A DNA stretch of 64,000 nucleotides. It comes from Diogma glabrata (lineage: Eukaryota > Arthropoda > Insecta > Diptera > Cylindrotomidae). The number at the start of each line of letters is the position of its first letter. Within the stretch, counting starts at the first letter, position 1. The stretch spans positions 82,490,199-82,554,198 of the forward strand of contig OY856186.1 of NCBI GenBank assembly GCA_963693315.1, written 5' to 3'. This document shows positions 10,951 through 21,883 of this stretch, in pieces. The notes under the pieces were generated by a model. It was not told where the DNA came from. It made no database searches and saw nothing but the letters and a program-made list of their open reading frames with translations. The position numbers and the translations under genes were made by a program.

Positions 10951-11320
10951 TAAAACTGCTGATAAAATCATGTACTTATTGGTTTTTTTCTCTATCACAA
11001 TCATGGGATACCAACACGATAAATTGTACTTAATAAAATAACAAAAGGATAAAATATACATAAAGTCAAATCAAAGGACAAATCTTACATATACCATAAT
11101 CCAGATAGAAGTCCACGGCAGAAGTATTAATTTGTAAATATTAATTTAAGTAGCTTAGAGATTTCCTTAAATTATATTCCTGCATGTTAGGTTAAATTTT
11201 TATATATAATTTTTTTCTTGTACAGGCAAGATTCAATTTTGTTAATTTTGAGTATTTTCTTGCCAAACCGGTAGGCTTGCCGCACTTCTATATATTTTTT
11301 TTTGTTTGTTACTCAGTTTT

Positions 11321-13640
11321 GAGTATCGGGAACCGTCAGACCTGCCCGGAATTGGGTCTGTAAATTTTCTTTTGTGCTCATCTTCTGCCATAGTTGTAGT
11401 ATACCTATTTTCTCTCACAGTACAATTTTTACCTTGTTTGGTCAAATCAAATACAAGCATCAGCCAAGATAGTTTTTTTTTGTGTGTTACACACTCGGCT
11501 GTTGTCAGATTAACATTTTTTTTTAAAAGTAAAAAAAAAAAAAAATTAATCTAATGGACGAATTGGTCAGACATCGCGCAGCTGTTTGAGGTTTGAATCA
11601 CTAAATTTCCATATAATTTTTTTAAATTCTGCTCTAATATATTTGAAGTAAGTGTGGTAATAAAATATTTTTGTTGTTAATAATTAAATCGTTTATTTGG
11701 TTTCAACGCTCGCATTTGATAGCATATCAATTTTCTTTTCGCTCTCCCTTGCCTTTATTGGTCTAGTCCTGTGCGGCGGTTTGAGTTTTCATAAGGTCCG
11801 CTGTGGATAAGATTGACGTATCGTCTTGGTTGGTACATTGGGTCGAATGTCTCAACCTATTGTAGATAAAATATTAAATACGGATAACATAAACTTTTTT
11901 GTATTCGATGAAGTCAATTGACTTCTTCAAGCCTCATATCTGGTATCGAACAAACGATTTAATCGGTATTTACGTAGTGGTGAACAATTACTGGTGGCCA
12001 GCGTCACTTTAGATGAAAAATTTCGAACAATCCTACGGAATTATATGCCGAATCCCATCGATGTCGCACCAAAACGCGAAATGCCAATTTAACATGGAAT
12101 CAAACAATTTGGTTACGCAATACCACAGCCAGAAAATAATTTCAATGAAATGAAATTGTAGATTGTAGAAATAGAAAAACATATTCCGGTTGATTTCGTG
12201 TAAGCAATGTTCTTTGTTCACCAATTCTCAATCCCGGGCCGAACGCTGTTTTAAATTATTGATTAACGATGAAGGGCGCACATGAGCAAACACAACGTCT
12301 TGAATTATTAGAAAAATATAAGAGAATTCAACTTTCGTATTCTAATCACAGTCACGCAGAATTGATGCAGAAAATATAAATTTAATAATAAATCTTGATG
12401 TTCCAAATCCATCACTGAATTATTTACATCGAATTGGTCGAGCGGCACGGTCCTGAAGCTTTGGAGTATCAATAACATTTGTTTAAACCGGCTTGGATAG
12501 GTTCAAATTTCAAAAAAATGTCAGTTTTAAAATTTCCAAGTTCAAAAGATCAAGTTGTTGATTTTGTTACGATGTGGAAAAGTTAAAATATGATAAAATT
12601 TATGATGCTGATGATAGTAGAAATGAATCAATCGATTCACCAAATTCTCAAATAATTGACAACCAGAAATTCTGTCAGTGGCAAGTATATTGAATCACCT
12701 ATGAATGAATTTAAGAAAATAATTGATAGATCTATTGCCGACAATAAGCTCCGACATTGTCTGTTCCTGTGTTCGCAGATAACCTAATTTCAGGCCAGGT
12801 GAAATGCTGGCTTGGGTTTTAGATATTGAGATTCTTCCAAGGGGCGAGGTATGGGGATTGTGGTTACCCGAGGAATACGCTGACGAGTGTATTGCGAGGG
12901 CCCCCAGTCCACCAGCTTCCTCTCTTGGGGGTTTAGCCAAAAACAAAACATTGAATTCTGTCGTAATATTATTTTGAGCGATGCGGGGAACTGCAGAAAA
13001 TCCTCGGTATCGCTCTCACAAAAGTTTGCGAAGCCAACGTTTGAAGGTTGGTAGGTAGCGCTGCTTACGAACTGGAGGACCTGGCTTCTAAACGTAGAGA
13101 TGTTTACCATTCCAAGGACATTCGCGCCTAACATCGGTAATGAGTTATATTTTTTTTTTGTCAGTATGATAATGAATTTCGCTGGTGTTTCCCAGCCATT
13201 GCAGGTCAAGATTATTGGTTTCGTTTTAAATTAACAGTTCAGCGAGTGTGTATCAACTTTGGTGTTCGGGTCTTGTTTCAAAAATTTTTTTTTGACTATT
13301 TGCACGCGAAAATTCCGAGATTGCACGTATTGAATTTGGTTCAATTAGTTACTTTGAAACTATGTGAACAGTTTTTTTTCAGCCTCCAGAGTCACTTGGA
13401 CGGAAGCGTACAACAGTGTGGCCCGGCTAGAGTAGTCGGAGACGCATGAGACTCGTGGTAGTTCAGGTGTGGGTTGCGAGCCTGCATAACGTAAAAACGG
13501 AATTATGTCGGATGTTTCATTAAAGAAGTCGGTCCTACGGTGTTTTTCCTTTCGATCTGTAGCTGATTGAATCAATTTTTTTGTGACGTTAGAGTCTCGG
13601 GAACCCCCAGATCTGCCCGAAATTGGGTCTGGAAGATTTT
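11321..13640 (+). repeat. ~50-bp direct repeat pair flanking the helicase relic
   Basis: GAGTATCGGGAACCGTCAGA.. at 11321-11371 recurs as GAGTCTCGGGAACCCCCAGA.. at 13592-13640, each containing CTGCCCG(G/A)AATTGGGTCTG. The pair brackets the DEAD-box relic inside the LTR element's internal region. It could mark a duplicated junction from the event that brought in the foreign sequence, or an older internal duplication. Confidence 0.7.
11772..12570 (+). pseudogene. DEAD-box RNA helicase relic, intronless, inside the LTR element
   Basis: With only a few stops, the + strand reads as a DEAD-box helicase core: CGG near 11772, GTLGRMSQPI (motif Ib-like TPGR) at 11832, FFVFDEVN (motif II, DEAD degraded) at 11898, VASVTLDEKF (motif III, SAT degraded), LRNYMPNPIDVAPKREMP, HGIKQF, PQPENNFNEMKL, RLELLEKYKRIQ, then [20 protein letters not shown] (motif V region) and [11 protein letters not shown] (motif VI) ending at about 12483. 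The frame is largely constant and no introns interrupt it, so it derives from a cDNA. The nearest relative I can recall is DDX20/Gemin3; that is tentative. Stops at DEVN*, MPI*H and ARS* show long decay, although the host LTR element is young. Confidence 0.75.
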
Positions 13641-13903
13641 AGTTATCCACCGCTTGCAATAGAGTAGAATACTGATTTTATCGATACCCCTCCCAAAAGT
13701 TTTTTTTTGTATAATCATAGATACTTTGTTACTTTGTTTCTGCTAAGACTGAGTTTGTAATACCGATCGAATTGATTGCTAATCTGTGGTACATCGAGGT
13801 GCTTCACCATACTAATATGGATGTACAAGGTCTAGTTGCGACCAGCCTATGCCTTTTTCAACTTCTTTTTGGTCGTGAGTGTTCTTCCAAAAAGCACTTG
13901 TTC

Positions 13904-16900
13904 TGTAATGGATAGTCTGGACTAATGTCAGAACGTAGTGTATTACAGTCGCAGTTTCCTTAGTTGTTGTTCCTTATATTAATCTGTACCACTTGTAATA
14001 GATTCTCATCCCTTCATCATCAATAGTCATATTTCGTGTAGTTTCCTTAACCCATAGTTTCCTTATATATTTCTTAAAATCTAACTAAATCTGCAATAAC
14101 CGGACAAACGTATAGGAGAAAGAAAATTGCACTAATTACCCTGATTTATTTATTCATTAATATAACATAATATTGGTTAATTTGAATTAATTAATAATTT
14201 TCTTTAATCATCATCCGTATAACCACAAAAATTTAATCAGAATTTAATCTTGCAACGCACTAAAATTGACGCGCGTTATGCTTCCATTCGATTGTTCTCG
14301 CCTTACTACTTGAGTTTAAACTCTTCTTTTTTTTCAAAACACAAACCGTAATGAAACAACGAAATTCTCAAAACCTCATAACAGCTACGTGTATTCTGTT
14401 TCCAATCGTCAACATACAACGAATTACTATTCTTGCTTTGTTAAACATTTGATTTGTCTTTGTATGAGTGTTTTGCTTTAAACAATCCTTCCGTTATTGA
14501 ACTGAACTTCACTGTACTGATATTGCAGAATGTAGTTAATAAATGTCTAAACATCATATCATTGATCGAATCTGTATTTGATTCATTTTGAATTCAATTA
14601 TACGTGTTATGGATGTGTCGGAAATATCCTGTGTCCCAACCTTATTTTAGTACAATATTATCAAATAGCAAACGGTTTTGTGAACTATAATAAGTTCCCA
14701 ATAATTTGAAAATCTGATGTAAATTAATTATCTCCCATCTAAACACTATATTCGAGTTATTGCGAGACTAAAAATTTGACTATATAATGAGCACTGTAAA
14801 ATTATTCATTCTCTTGTGCAACCTATCTCTCATGAATGACAAAATACGGAAATTTTGCATTCATGCATTTTCGATTAAGTTTAAGGTTAAAAAGTTAAGT
14901 AGTGGAATTTTTAATTAGCATCAATTTAGTTCAATTAGTGCAATTAGTTAAATTATTTTAAATGTCTCGCGTCCCGATACTGTAATTTAGGAAAAAAAAT
15001 TATTTATATGTTTGTGTTTTTTTGAAAACAAGATAATAAATAAAAAAATCATATATGTTTTGTGCGGTAAAACCAAGTTACAAAAAAAATCTTAAAACAA
15101 AAATTTTAAATGACCCTGTAGGTTGTTGGGCAGTTCTATTACATTTGTTTTTTGGTGTTTGGACGGCTGTCAGGTGTGCATGAGATTTTGTTGGAGGAGT
15201 GTTTTTCTTTTACTACGTCGGCAGTTCTCAACAATGGAATAAAATTCACCATGAAGATGACGATCGTGAGTGATTGTGATACATATTACTTTTGATGGAC
15301 GTCTGGTCCTGCATTTCGCGAAATTGTGCCAATTTGGATAAAAAATATCACGTCAAACTTTTGGGCTTGGCTGACATTTTGGATAAGCGCGAAAAAGGAT
15401 TAGTAAAGGTACCAAAAATTTTATAAAACTGTGAGAATTTATTAGGGACCTGCATAATTCGCTTAACGAATTAGCTTTCTGTTCTAAATACCTATTCCGT
15501 GTTCCGATAAATTGTGTCATCATTGTTATTAAATTATTGATCTTTAATCGAGTGAATATTTCTAATTTATTAAATATAAATATCAAAAAAAATCATTATC
15601 TGCAACTATAAATTATACAAATGCACGGGACTGGCATGATCAATTTAAAATATTTATTACCGTGTTTAGTTAAATTGTGTCGTCATTGTTCTTAAATTAT
15701 TGAACTTTAGTCTAGCGAATATTCCTAATATATTAAATATAAATATCAAAAAAAATCATTATCTGTAACTATAAATTATACGAATGTACGGGACTGGCAT
15801 GATCAATTTAAAATAATTATTACCGTGTTAGTTAAAATGTGTCGTCCTTGTTATTAAATTATTTAACTTTAGGCTAGTGAATATTTCTAATTTATTAAAT
15901 ATAAATACAAAAAAAAAAAAACAAAAAAATCATTATCTGTAAATATAAAATATAAGAATGTACGAGACTGGCGTGATGAGTTGTAAATAATTATTACCGT
16001 GTTTATATAACTTTTGTCGTTCTTGTTATTAAATGATTAAACTGTAATTTAAAGAATAGTTCAAATATATCTTAAATAAAAATAGTTTATTCAACGAATT
16101 GGATTATAAAATTATTCACCGATTTTGATTGCAATTGGGTTCCATGAATTTGAATACAAATTTAGTCAACGCATTTGACTACAAATTTATTCAACGGTGT
16201 GGACTTTAAAATCATTCAACGCATTTGAATTGCAAATTGTTTCAACGTTATTGGTTATAAATTTAGTCAACGCTTTTGACTACAAATTTATTCAACTATT
16301 TGGATTACTAATTTTATCACCGCAATTGATTACAAATTGGTTCAACGTCCTTGTTTATAAATTTAGTCAACGCTTTTGACTACAAATTTACTCAACTATT
16401 TTTACTAATTTTATCAACGCATTTGATTACAAATTGGTTCAACGTTATTGTTTATAAATTTAGTCAACGCTTTTGACTACAACTTTATTCAACTATTTGG
16501 ATTACTAATTTTATCACCGCAATTGATTACAAATTGGTTCAACGTTATTGTTTATAAATTTGGTCAACGCTTTTGACTACAAATTTATTCAACTATTTGG
16601 ATTACTAATTTTATCAACGCAATTGATTACAAATTGTTTCAACGTTATTGTTTATAAATTGAGTCAACGCTTTTGACTGCAAATTTATTCAACTATTTTT
16701 TTTCTACTTCTATCAACGCATTTGATTACAAATTGTTTCAACGTCATTGTTTATAAATTTGGTCAACGCTTTTGACTACAAATTTATTCAACTATTTGGA
16801 TTACCAATTTTATCAACGCACGTGATTATAAATTGGTTCAACGTCATTGTTTATAAATTGAGTCAACGCTTTTGAAGGACAAACTGACTCACGATTTTAA

Positions 16901-17399
16901 ATACAAGTTTATGCAACGCTGCTGATCACCAATTGATTCATCGTTTCTCCATAACGTTCGCGACATACAAAGTATTTTTTTGCGAGATTTCAAACCTGAA
17001 CAACGTGCTGATGGAGGGCTGATGGAAGCAGAATAGGAGGACGGGGTTTAATCATGGGGTGAGTAAAGTTATTTTATTACTTCGGTCATAATGATAAAGG
17101 GGTGTGAATGTGTGTGTGTGTGTGTGGGCGTATGTGAGTGAACGTGGGGGTTGGACGTGTTGATCGTGGGTCTTTCGCAACAGGGGTCGCCAGAGTCTTC
17201 GTTTTTCCACTTGTATTTCTTTCCATTTCTGCAAACTTTCGTGAATAGCGTACATGTCTGTATTTGTGCTGAAGTAGCAGGGTTACTTTATCGTTCCCAT
17301 GGGCTGAAGCTAGTTTGGGGCTTGAAAATCAATCTCGCTAGGTACGCTTCCTGCTATGTCCTTCTCATTGGTTCGCCAATAAGAAAGCGCTTCATTACA
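13904..17399 (+). repeat. 3' LTR of the long-LTR element
   Basis: It spans 3496 bp and is identical to the 5' LTR except for about a dozen substitutions, one extra A near 14893 and two extra TG units near 17125. The +5 bp of indels accounts exactly for the length difference. A purine tract immediately upstream (CCAAAAAGCACTTGTTC) is weak. It ends CATTACA and is followed by the CCCT TSD. Confidence 0.9.
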
Positions 17400-17403
17400 C
17401 CCT

Positions 17404-18281
17404 AAATTATATTCACAATTAGCGCTTAACAACTGTAGATCAAATTTAATAGATTCTTTAAACCATGACCTTAAAACTATTTTGGATTGGGGGCTCGCTA
17501 ATAGTGTTGAATTCAATACGAGCAAAACACAGGCTTGTTATTTTTCTAGATTATCCACACCTAATCCGTTTCCATTGAAGTTCGACTCTAAAGATCTTGT
17601 AGACAACGGATCTGTTAGGCTTTTAGGAGTAGAAGTTGAAAATAATTTGAAATGGAATTCTCATATTTTTAACCTAGCTAAGAACGCTGTTCAAAAATTG
17701 GGCTTTTTGGGACGATGTCGTAAGTTTTTTAATAGCGAACAGCTTCTTTTAATTTACAAATCATTTATACGTCCCTGCATGGAGTACTGTTCTCACATAT
17801 GGGGTGGAGCTTATTATAGTAGTTTGAAGTGCCTTGATTCTGTTCAGCGCAGAGCTGTTAAACTGATTGGCAACTCAACTCTTACTGATGAGCTTGATTC
17901 TTTACAGCACAGACGAAATGTTGCGGATTTGACAATTTTCTACAAATACATTATGGATGAACGAACTTCTGAAGAGATTAAATCAATTTTACCTGAACTA
18001 GCAATCCCATTGCGTAACACCAGAGCAAATTTTATAGCCCATCCTTTTACGGTTCATATAAAAAGGTGCAGAACTGTTGCCTTTCAGCGTGATTTTTTCA
18101 ACAGAGTCCTCATCTCTGGAACGCCTTACCTTCATGGGTTTTTCCTGATAGCTTTAATCCTCAAAGTTTTAAAGTTAGCGTCCATGCCTAGTTAGTATCT
18201 TCGGATATTCAGAGACGTTAATTAATAATTTATTATGATTAACACTAAACATGCCTAACTTGGAATAAAAAAAAAAAAAAA
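17404..18281 (+). pseudogene. LINE piece 4: RT thumb, C-terminal region and poly(A) tail
   Basis: The frame resumes right after the TSD and reads LDWGLANSVEFNTSKTQ, VRLLGVEVENNLKWNSHI (RT motif E region), FIRPCMEYCSHIWGGA and RRAVKLIG, the standard C-terminal landmarks of Jockey-type RTs. Near 18108 the main frame runs into HGFFLIALIL, but the neighbouring frame reads SPHLWNALPSWVFPDSFN, the expected conserved ending. A single-base frameshift therefore lies there. It ends at TAG 18193, followed by a short 3' UTR and poly(A). Confidence 0.85.
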
Positions 18282-18530
18282 AAGGCAAAGTATTTACGTT
18301 CGAAGTTGCTAAAAAAGTTGTAAGTTAATTAATTTTTATAAATGAAATTGTAATAAAACTTAGTAAATTTTTAGATTGATAAGAAAATAATACAAAATCC
18401 TGGAATGATCGATCGAGTTCGACAAGAAGTTTCAATACATTCAAGATTAAAGCATCCAGCTATTTTAGAGCTATATACATTTTTTGAGGATACAGAATAT
18501 GTTTATATTGTTTTAGAACTAGCAAGTAAT
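18282..18530 (+). pseudogene. Plk4: Plk4-like end of exon 2, intron 2 and first part of exon 3
   Basis: AAGGC at 18282-18286 repeats the AAGGC at 2552-2556 and is the LINE's TSD. The 3' end of exon 2 follows (EVAKKV in the kinase frame), then GTAAGT at 18320, a 55-bp intron and TTTTTAG before exon 3 at 18375. Exon 3 encodes 52 residues, [10 protein letters not shown] through [10 protein letters not shown]. Joining the two halves of exon 2 leaves 32 nt where about 39 are expected, which shifts the frame: an inactivating lesion independent of the TE insertions. Confidence 0.8.
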
Positions 18531-18538
18531 TAAGAGTT

Positions 18539-21500
18539 TTTTTTTTTTTTTTAACGGCGTTCATGTCCATGTAGGAGCGTTGCCAGGCTAATCAGCTTCG
18601 AATATTCACCACGGTCATTCGCAACAGCGACATAATTACCATGGCAGCCGATTTTTTTAAGGTCGTTTATTACGTCAGTCTCCCATTGTAGTCGTGGTCT
18701 ACCTCGCGGTCGCCCACTCCCTGGGGTACTAACGTACATTTTTCTAATCATTCCAGACTGTGAATCGGCTCGTAGAACATGCCCAAACCAAGCAATCCTA
18801 TTAGAACGGATACAACCTATTATATCAGGACCCTCAAGAAGGTCTCTGATCTCAAAGTTATACCGGGTTCTATACTCTCCATCGTCTGTCTTAAGTGGAC
18901 CAAAAATATAGCGTAGGATCTTACGCTCAAATACAGATAAATGCGATTCGTCATTTTGTGTAAGGGTCCACGTTTGTGAACCATACATCACAACCGGTCT
19001 AATCAATGTCTTGTATAACTTGAGCTTGGTGTTAGTTGATACATACGGAGATCCAAGGAGAGGTTTGATTGAGTAGAAAGTTCGATTACCTGCAGCGATT
19101 CGAGCTTTTATATCTGTAAGTATGCTGTTGTTTGAGTCAAGCATTGATCCCAAATATTTAAAAGATTCAACTCCCTCAATTCGTTCATCGCCGCACATCA
19201 AATCTTTCTTCTCAGACTCTCTTGAAACATTCATATGTTTGGTTTTATTGTAGTTAATTTGCAGACCAATTTTCCTAGCACCACTCTCAAGCGATTTGAA
19301 AGTCTCACTCATAACAGCTTCACTTCGGCCGAGGATGACAACATCATCAGCGTATGCAATCATCTGTACTGAGTTTATTGACAAGATATTGTTGTTAGTC
19401 GGCAGTTTCTTTTGACGGCACACATATTCCAAGGCTAAATTAAAAAGTATAGGAGAGATAGCATCACCTTGTCTTAACCCGGAGTCGACTTTAAAAAACC
19501 TTGATATTTCGTTCTCTACTCGTACACAGCATTGAGAGTTCTGTACTGTCATTTTGCATAGTGATACCAGTTTACCAGGAATTCCCATTGACACTAGAGC
19601 AGACCATAGAGTCTCTCGTTCGAGAGAGTCGTAGGCCTGTCTGAAATCAATGAAGAGTTGGTGCACTGGTATGTTGAACTCTCGGCACTTTTCCAAAATC
19701 ATCCTTATAGAGAAAAGTGCATCGGTGGTACCTCGGCCCCGCCGGAAGCCACACTGATATTCTCCAAACAGTTGTTCAGCAAAAGGATTGATTTTGGATA
19801 GCAAAATGTAAGAGAAGATCTTATATGCTGTGCAGAGTAAAGCGATTCCTCTGTAGTTTGCACATTGTAGGCGATTACCTTTTTTATGGATTGGTATCAG
19901 CATAGCTGTGTTCCAGTCCTGTGGCATGGCTTCAGTCCTCCATATCATTTGAACAATTTCAAACAATCTTAAGGATAGAGTTTCACCACCATGTACAATC
20001 ATTTCGGATGTTATATCGTCGATACCAGGTGCTTTATTGCATTTTAATTTTGACAGCGCCGCATCGAATTCCTCTTTGGTGGGTTCGTCTACATGTACCT
20101 TTGACGCACGAATAAGCTTTGCTCGTCGCCCGACTTGTTGCTGGTCACTTAAGTTGAGAAGATTCTCAAAATAAGTGGCCCAAGTGTCTAAAATATTTTT
20201 AAGGTCTACTTGTAGCTCCCCATCTTCGTTTTGAATAGCAGTCGATCTAGTTTGAGGGCCCTTCTTTAAGGTTTTAACCTGTTGAAAGAAGTTACGCGAT
20301 TGATGTTCCTTATTGAAGCTTTCAATCTCCTCACACTTTCTCTTCCACCATTCTCTCTTCGTTCGTCTACATAACTTTGTAACGGCTTGTCTTGCCAGTT
20401 TATAGTTCTCCTTCGTGGACCTGGTGTTGCGTCCTTGCAGACATTTCAGATAGCAATCTCTTTTGTATTGAATAGCGTCAAGACATGCTTGATCCATCCA
20501 TGGCTTCTGGGAGTGGTTTTGTGGTCGTCCAAGTATTCCCTCAGCAGCGCTTAAAACAGCATCTTTGAGCAAATACCATGACTTATCGACGTCTCCATTA
20601 ATGGTTTCTGATTTCTCTAATGTTTCGGCAATATGGTTTTGATATTTCTCTTCTGTTTCTGCATTCTTTAGTGATGAGATGTTAAATCGTTTCCGTTGAT
20701 TGAATTTCGGAATGCTTGGGTTTGGGAAGTGGAACCTTATTTTAGCATATACAAGAAAGTGGTCACTTCCAATGTATGCACCTCTAAAGGATCGCACATC
20801 CAGAACACTCGAAAAGAAACGTGCTGTAACTAGCACGTGATCAATTTGATTTCGAGTGTTTCCATTCGGTGAGACCCATGTCTGCTTATGAATCGATCGG
20901 TGCGGAAAGAAAGTACTGGCAATTCTCAAATTATTTGATAATGCAAACTCAGTCATTCTCTCACCATTATCATTCGAATTCAAATGCAGACTGTTGGGGC
21001 CCACCACATTTCCATAAGAGATATCTCTTCCAACCTGCCCATTAAAGTCACCAAGAACCATAGTGAAGTCGCGTGTTGGTGTTTGTTTCATAACCTCTTC
21101 CAGCGCTATGTAGAAATTATCCTTCTCGTCGACGGTCTTAGCTTCAGTAGGTGCATGCACGGCAATAAGAGAAATATTGTTATATGTACCACGTACACGT
21201 AGGTAGGAAATCCTCTCACTGACCGGGATGAATTTCATCACGGCTTCTTGTATGCGTGCACCAACAAGAAAGCCAGTTCCAAATTCTCTTCGAGAAGGAT
21301 GACCACTACAGTATAGAGAGTGACTATCCAAATCTTGTTTTCCGATTATTGGCTGTCTAATTTCTTGCAGAGCTATGATATCCATCCCATACCTCTCAGC
21401 CTCTGTTTCTAGACTTATAAGAGCATCAGGAGCGCTCAGGCTGCGCACGTTCCACGTTCCGATTCGGTAGTCTGGTCCTTTTTCACGTCCAGGTAAAATT

Positions 21501-21883
21501 CTGTTGTTTTTGTCCGGGTCTGTTTTTCTTTTCTGATTTCCAAATTTAACAAATAATTTTTTTTCCGTGGTTAGGGTGTTAACCTTAGGCCCAACCCAAA
21601 TTGTCGTGAATGGGTCCGTTCTGCATCTTAAGGTTACCAGAAACAACCTTTTGACACGTTTATATAGCGAGCCGCTTGATCCAAGACAGACGCCCGCTTC
21701 AAGCCGCCCCTAACATGGAGAACAGACGCTTGAAACGCATTGGTTTTAAGGCGCCAATTCGCCATGATGTACCATGATTGACTAAGCAGTTTTTACCCTG
21801 CTTGTCTCCGGTACACCAACCTAATTCTGTCAGCATTAACCAGGCAGCACGGCGTGGACGTCGAATTTCGGATTTCGCTACCC
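18539..21883 (-). mobile_element. Nearly complete endonuclease/RT non-LTR retrotransposon, minus strand
   Basis: This 3345-bp LINE ends in poly(A) (poly-T at 18539-18550 on the + strand) and is flanked by an 11-bp TSD AATTAAGAGTT (18528-18538, 21884-21894) inside the Plk4 exon. A ~175-bp GC-richer 5' UTR precedes the long ORF. The C-terminal landmarks and single ORF resemble RTE-type/'craniofacial development protein 2-like' endonuclease-RTs; the clade is not proven. No inactivating lesion is visible in the ORF, so this may be one of the youngest insertions here. Confidence 0.9.
18551..21709 (-). CDS. LINE ORF: APE-type endonuclease and reverse transcriptase
   Basis: The frame is open for about 1050 codons from just after a TAG at 21710-21712 to TAA at 18551. 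It contains no ATG before the endonuclease; a TTG sits at 21646, so the initiation mode is unclear. The endonuclease shows YRIGTWNVRSL, ALQEIRQP (catalytic Glu), VLGDFNGQVG (Asp/Asn) and SDHFLVYAKI (Asp-His). RT motifs are KAPGIDDITSEM, IPIHKKGN, YRGIALLC, GFRRGRGTTDA, LFIDFRQAYDSL (Asp), GLRQGDAISPILFN and IAYADDVVILG (AspAsp). The C-terminal region has TLIRPVVMYGSQTW, WFGHVLR and GRPRGRPRLQWETDV. The enzyme nicks target DNA and copies its own RNA there. Confidence 0.9.
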   Translation of the reverse strand, partial: GRLEAGVCLGSSGSLYKRVKRLFLVTLRCRTDPFTTIWVGPKVNTLTTEKKLFVKFGNQKRKTDPDKNNRILPGREKGPDYRIGTWNVRSLSAPDALISLETEAERYGMDIIALQEIRQPIIGKQDLDSHSLYCSGHPSRREFGTGFLVGARIQEAVMKFIPVSERISYLRVRGTYNNISLIAVHAPTEAKTVDEKDNFYIALEEVMKQTPTRDFTMVLGDFNGQVGRDISYGNVVGPNSLHLNSNDNGERMTEFALSNNLRIASTFFPHRSIHKQTWVSPNGNTRNQIDHVLVTARFFSSVLDVRSFRGAYIGSDHFLVYAKIRFHFPNPSIPKFNQRKRFNISSLKNAETEEKYQNHIAETLEKSETINGDVDKSWYLLKDAVLSAAEGILGRPQNHSQKPWMDQACLDAIQYKRDCYLKCLQGRNTRSTKENYKLARQAVTKLCRRTKREWWKRKCEEIESFNKEHQSRNFFQQVKTLKKGPQTRSTAIQNEDGELQVDLKNILDTWATYFENLLNLSDQQQVGRRAKLIRASKVHVDEPTKEEFDAALSKLKCNKAPGIDDITSEMIVHGGETLSLRLFEIVQMIWRTEAMPQDWNTAMLIPIHKKGNRLQCANYRGIALLCTAYKIFSYILLSKINPFAEQLFGEYQCGFRRGRGTTDALFSIRMILEKCREFNIPVHQLFIDFRQAYDSLERETLWSALVSMGIPGKLVSLCKMTVQNSQCCVRVENEISRFFKVDSGLRQGDAISPILFNLALEYVCRQKKLPTNNNILSINSVQMIAYADDVVILGRSEAVMSETFKSLESGARKIGLQINYNKTKHMNVSRESEKKDLMCGDERIEGVESFKYLGSMLDSNNSILTDIKARIAAGNRTFYSIKPLLGSPYVSTNTKLKLYKTLIRPVVMYGSQTWTLTQNDESHLSVFERKILRYIFGPLKTDDGEYRTRYNFEIRDLLEGPDIIGCIRSNRIAWFGHVLRADSQSGMIRKMYVSTPGSGRPRGRPRLQWETDVINDLKKIGCHGNYVAVANDRGEYSKLISLATLLHGHERR

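Larger units (their letters stand above)
6287..17399. mobile_element. Long-LTR, apparently non-coding retrotransposon (LARD-like), 11.1 kb
   Basis: Two near-identical direct repeats of 3491 and 3496 bp, each starting TGTAATGG and ending CATTACA, flank a 4126-bp internal region. The 4-bp TSD CCCT lies at 6283-6286 and 17400-17403. A primer-binding site follows the first LTR by 3 nt. I counted about a dozen differences between the LTRs (~0.3%), so insertion is recent. No gag or pol could be recognised; the longest internal frame is 139 codons without known motifs. Long LTRs plus a structured non-coding interior are the hallmarks of the plant class called LARDs. Such an element would need proteins in trans. 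An internal DEAD-box helicase relic (11772-12570) is carried along. Confidence 0.85.
2557..18281 (+). mobile_element. Jockey-superfamily non-LTR retrotransposon, split by three later insertions
   Basis: Four colinear, same-strand pieces make up one LINE: 2557-2811, 3481-4031, 6048-6286 and 17404-18281. It ends in a poly(A) run at about 18267-18283 and is flanked by the 5-bp TSD AAGGC (2552-2556, 18282-18286). The coding pieces run from the linker before RT, through the RT palm, to the thumb and C-terminal region. The endonuclease domain is absent, so the copy is probably 5'-truncated, the usual outcome of target-primed reverse transcription. It landed in exon 2 of the Plk4 pseudogene. The clade within the Jockey/I group cannot be settled without a tree. 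Confidence 0.85.

Noticed and set aside
12790..13209. 139-codon minus-strand ORF inside the long-LTR element
   Set aside because: Antisense to the element, composition unremarkable, no motif recognised.
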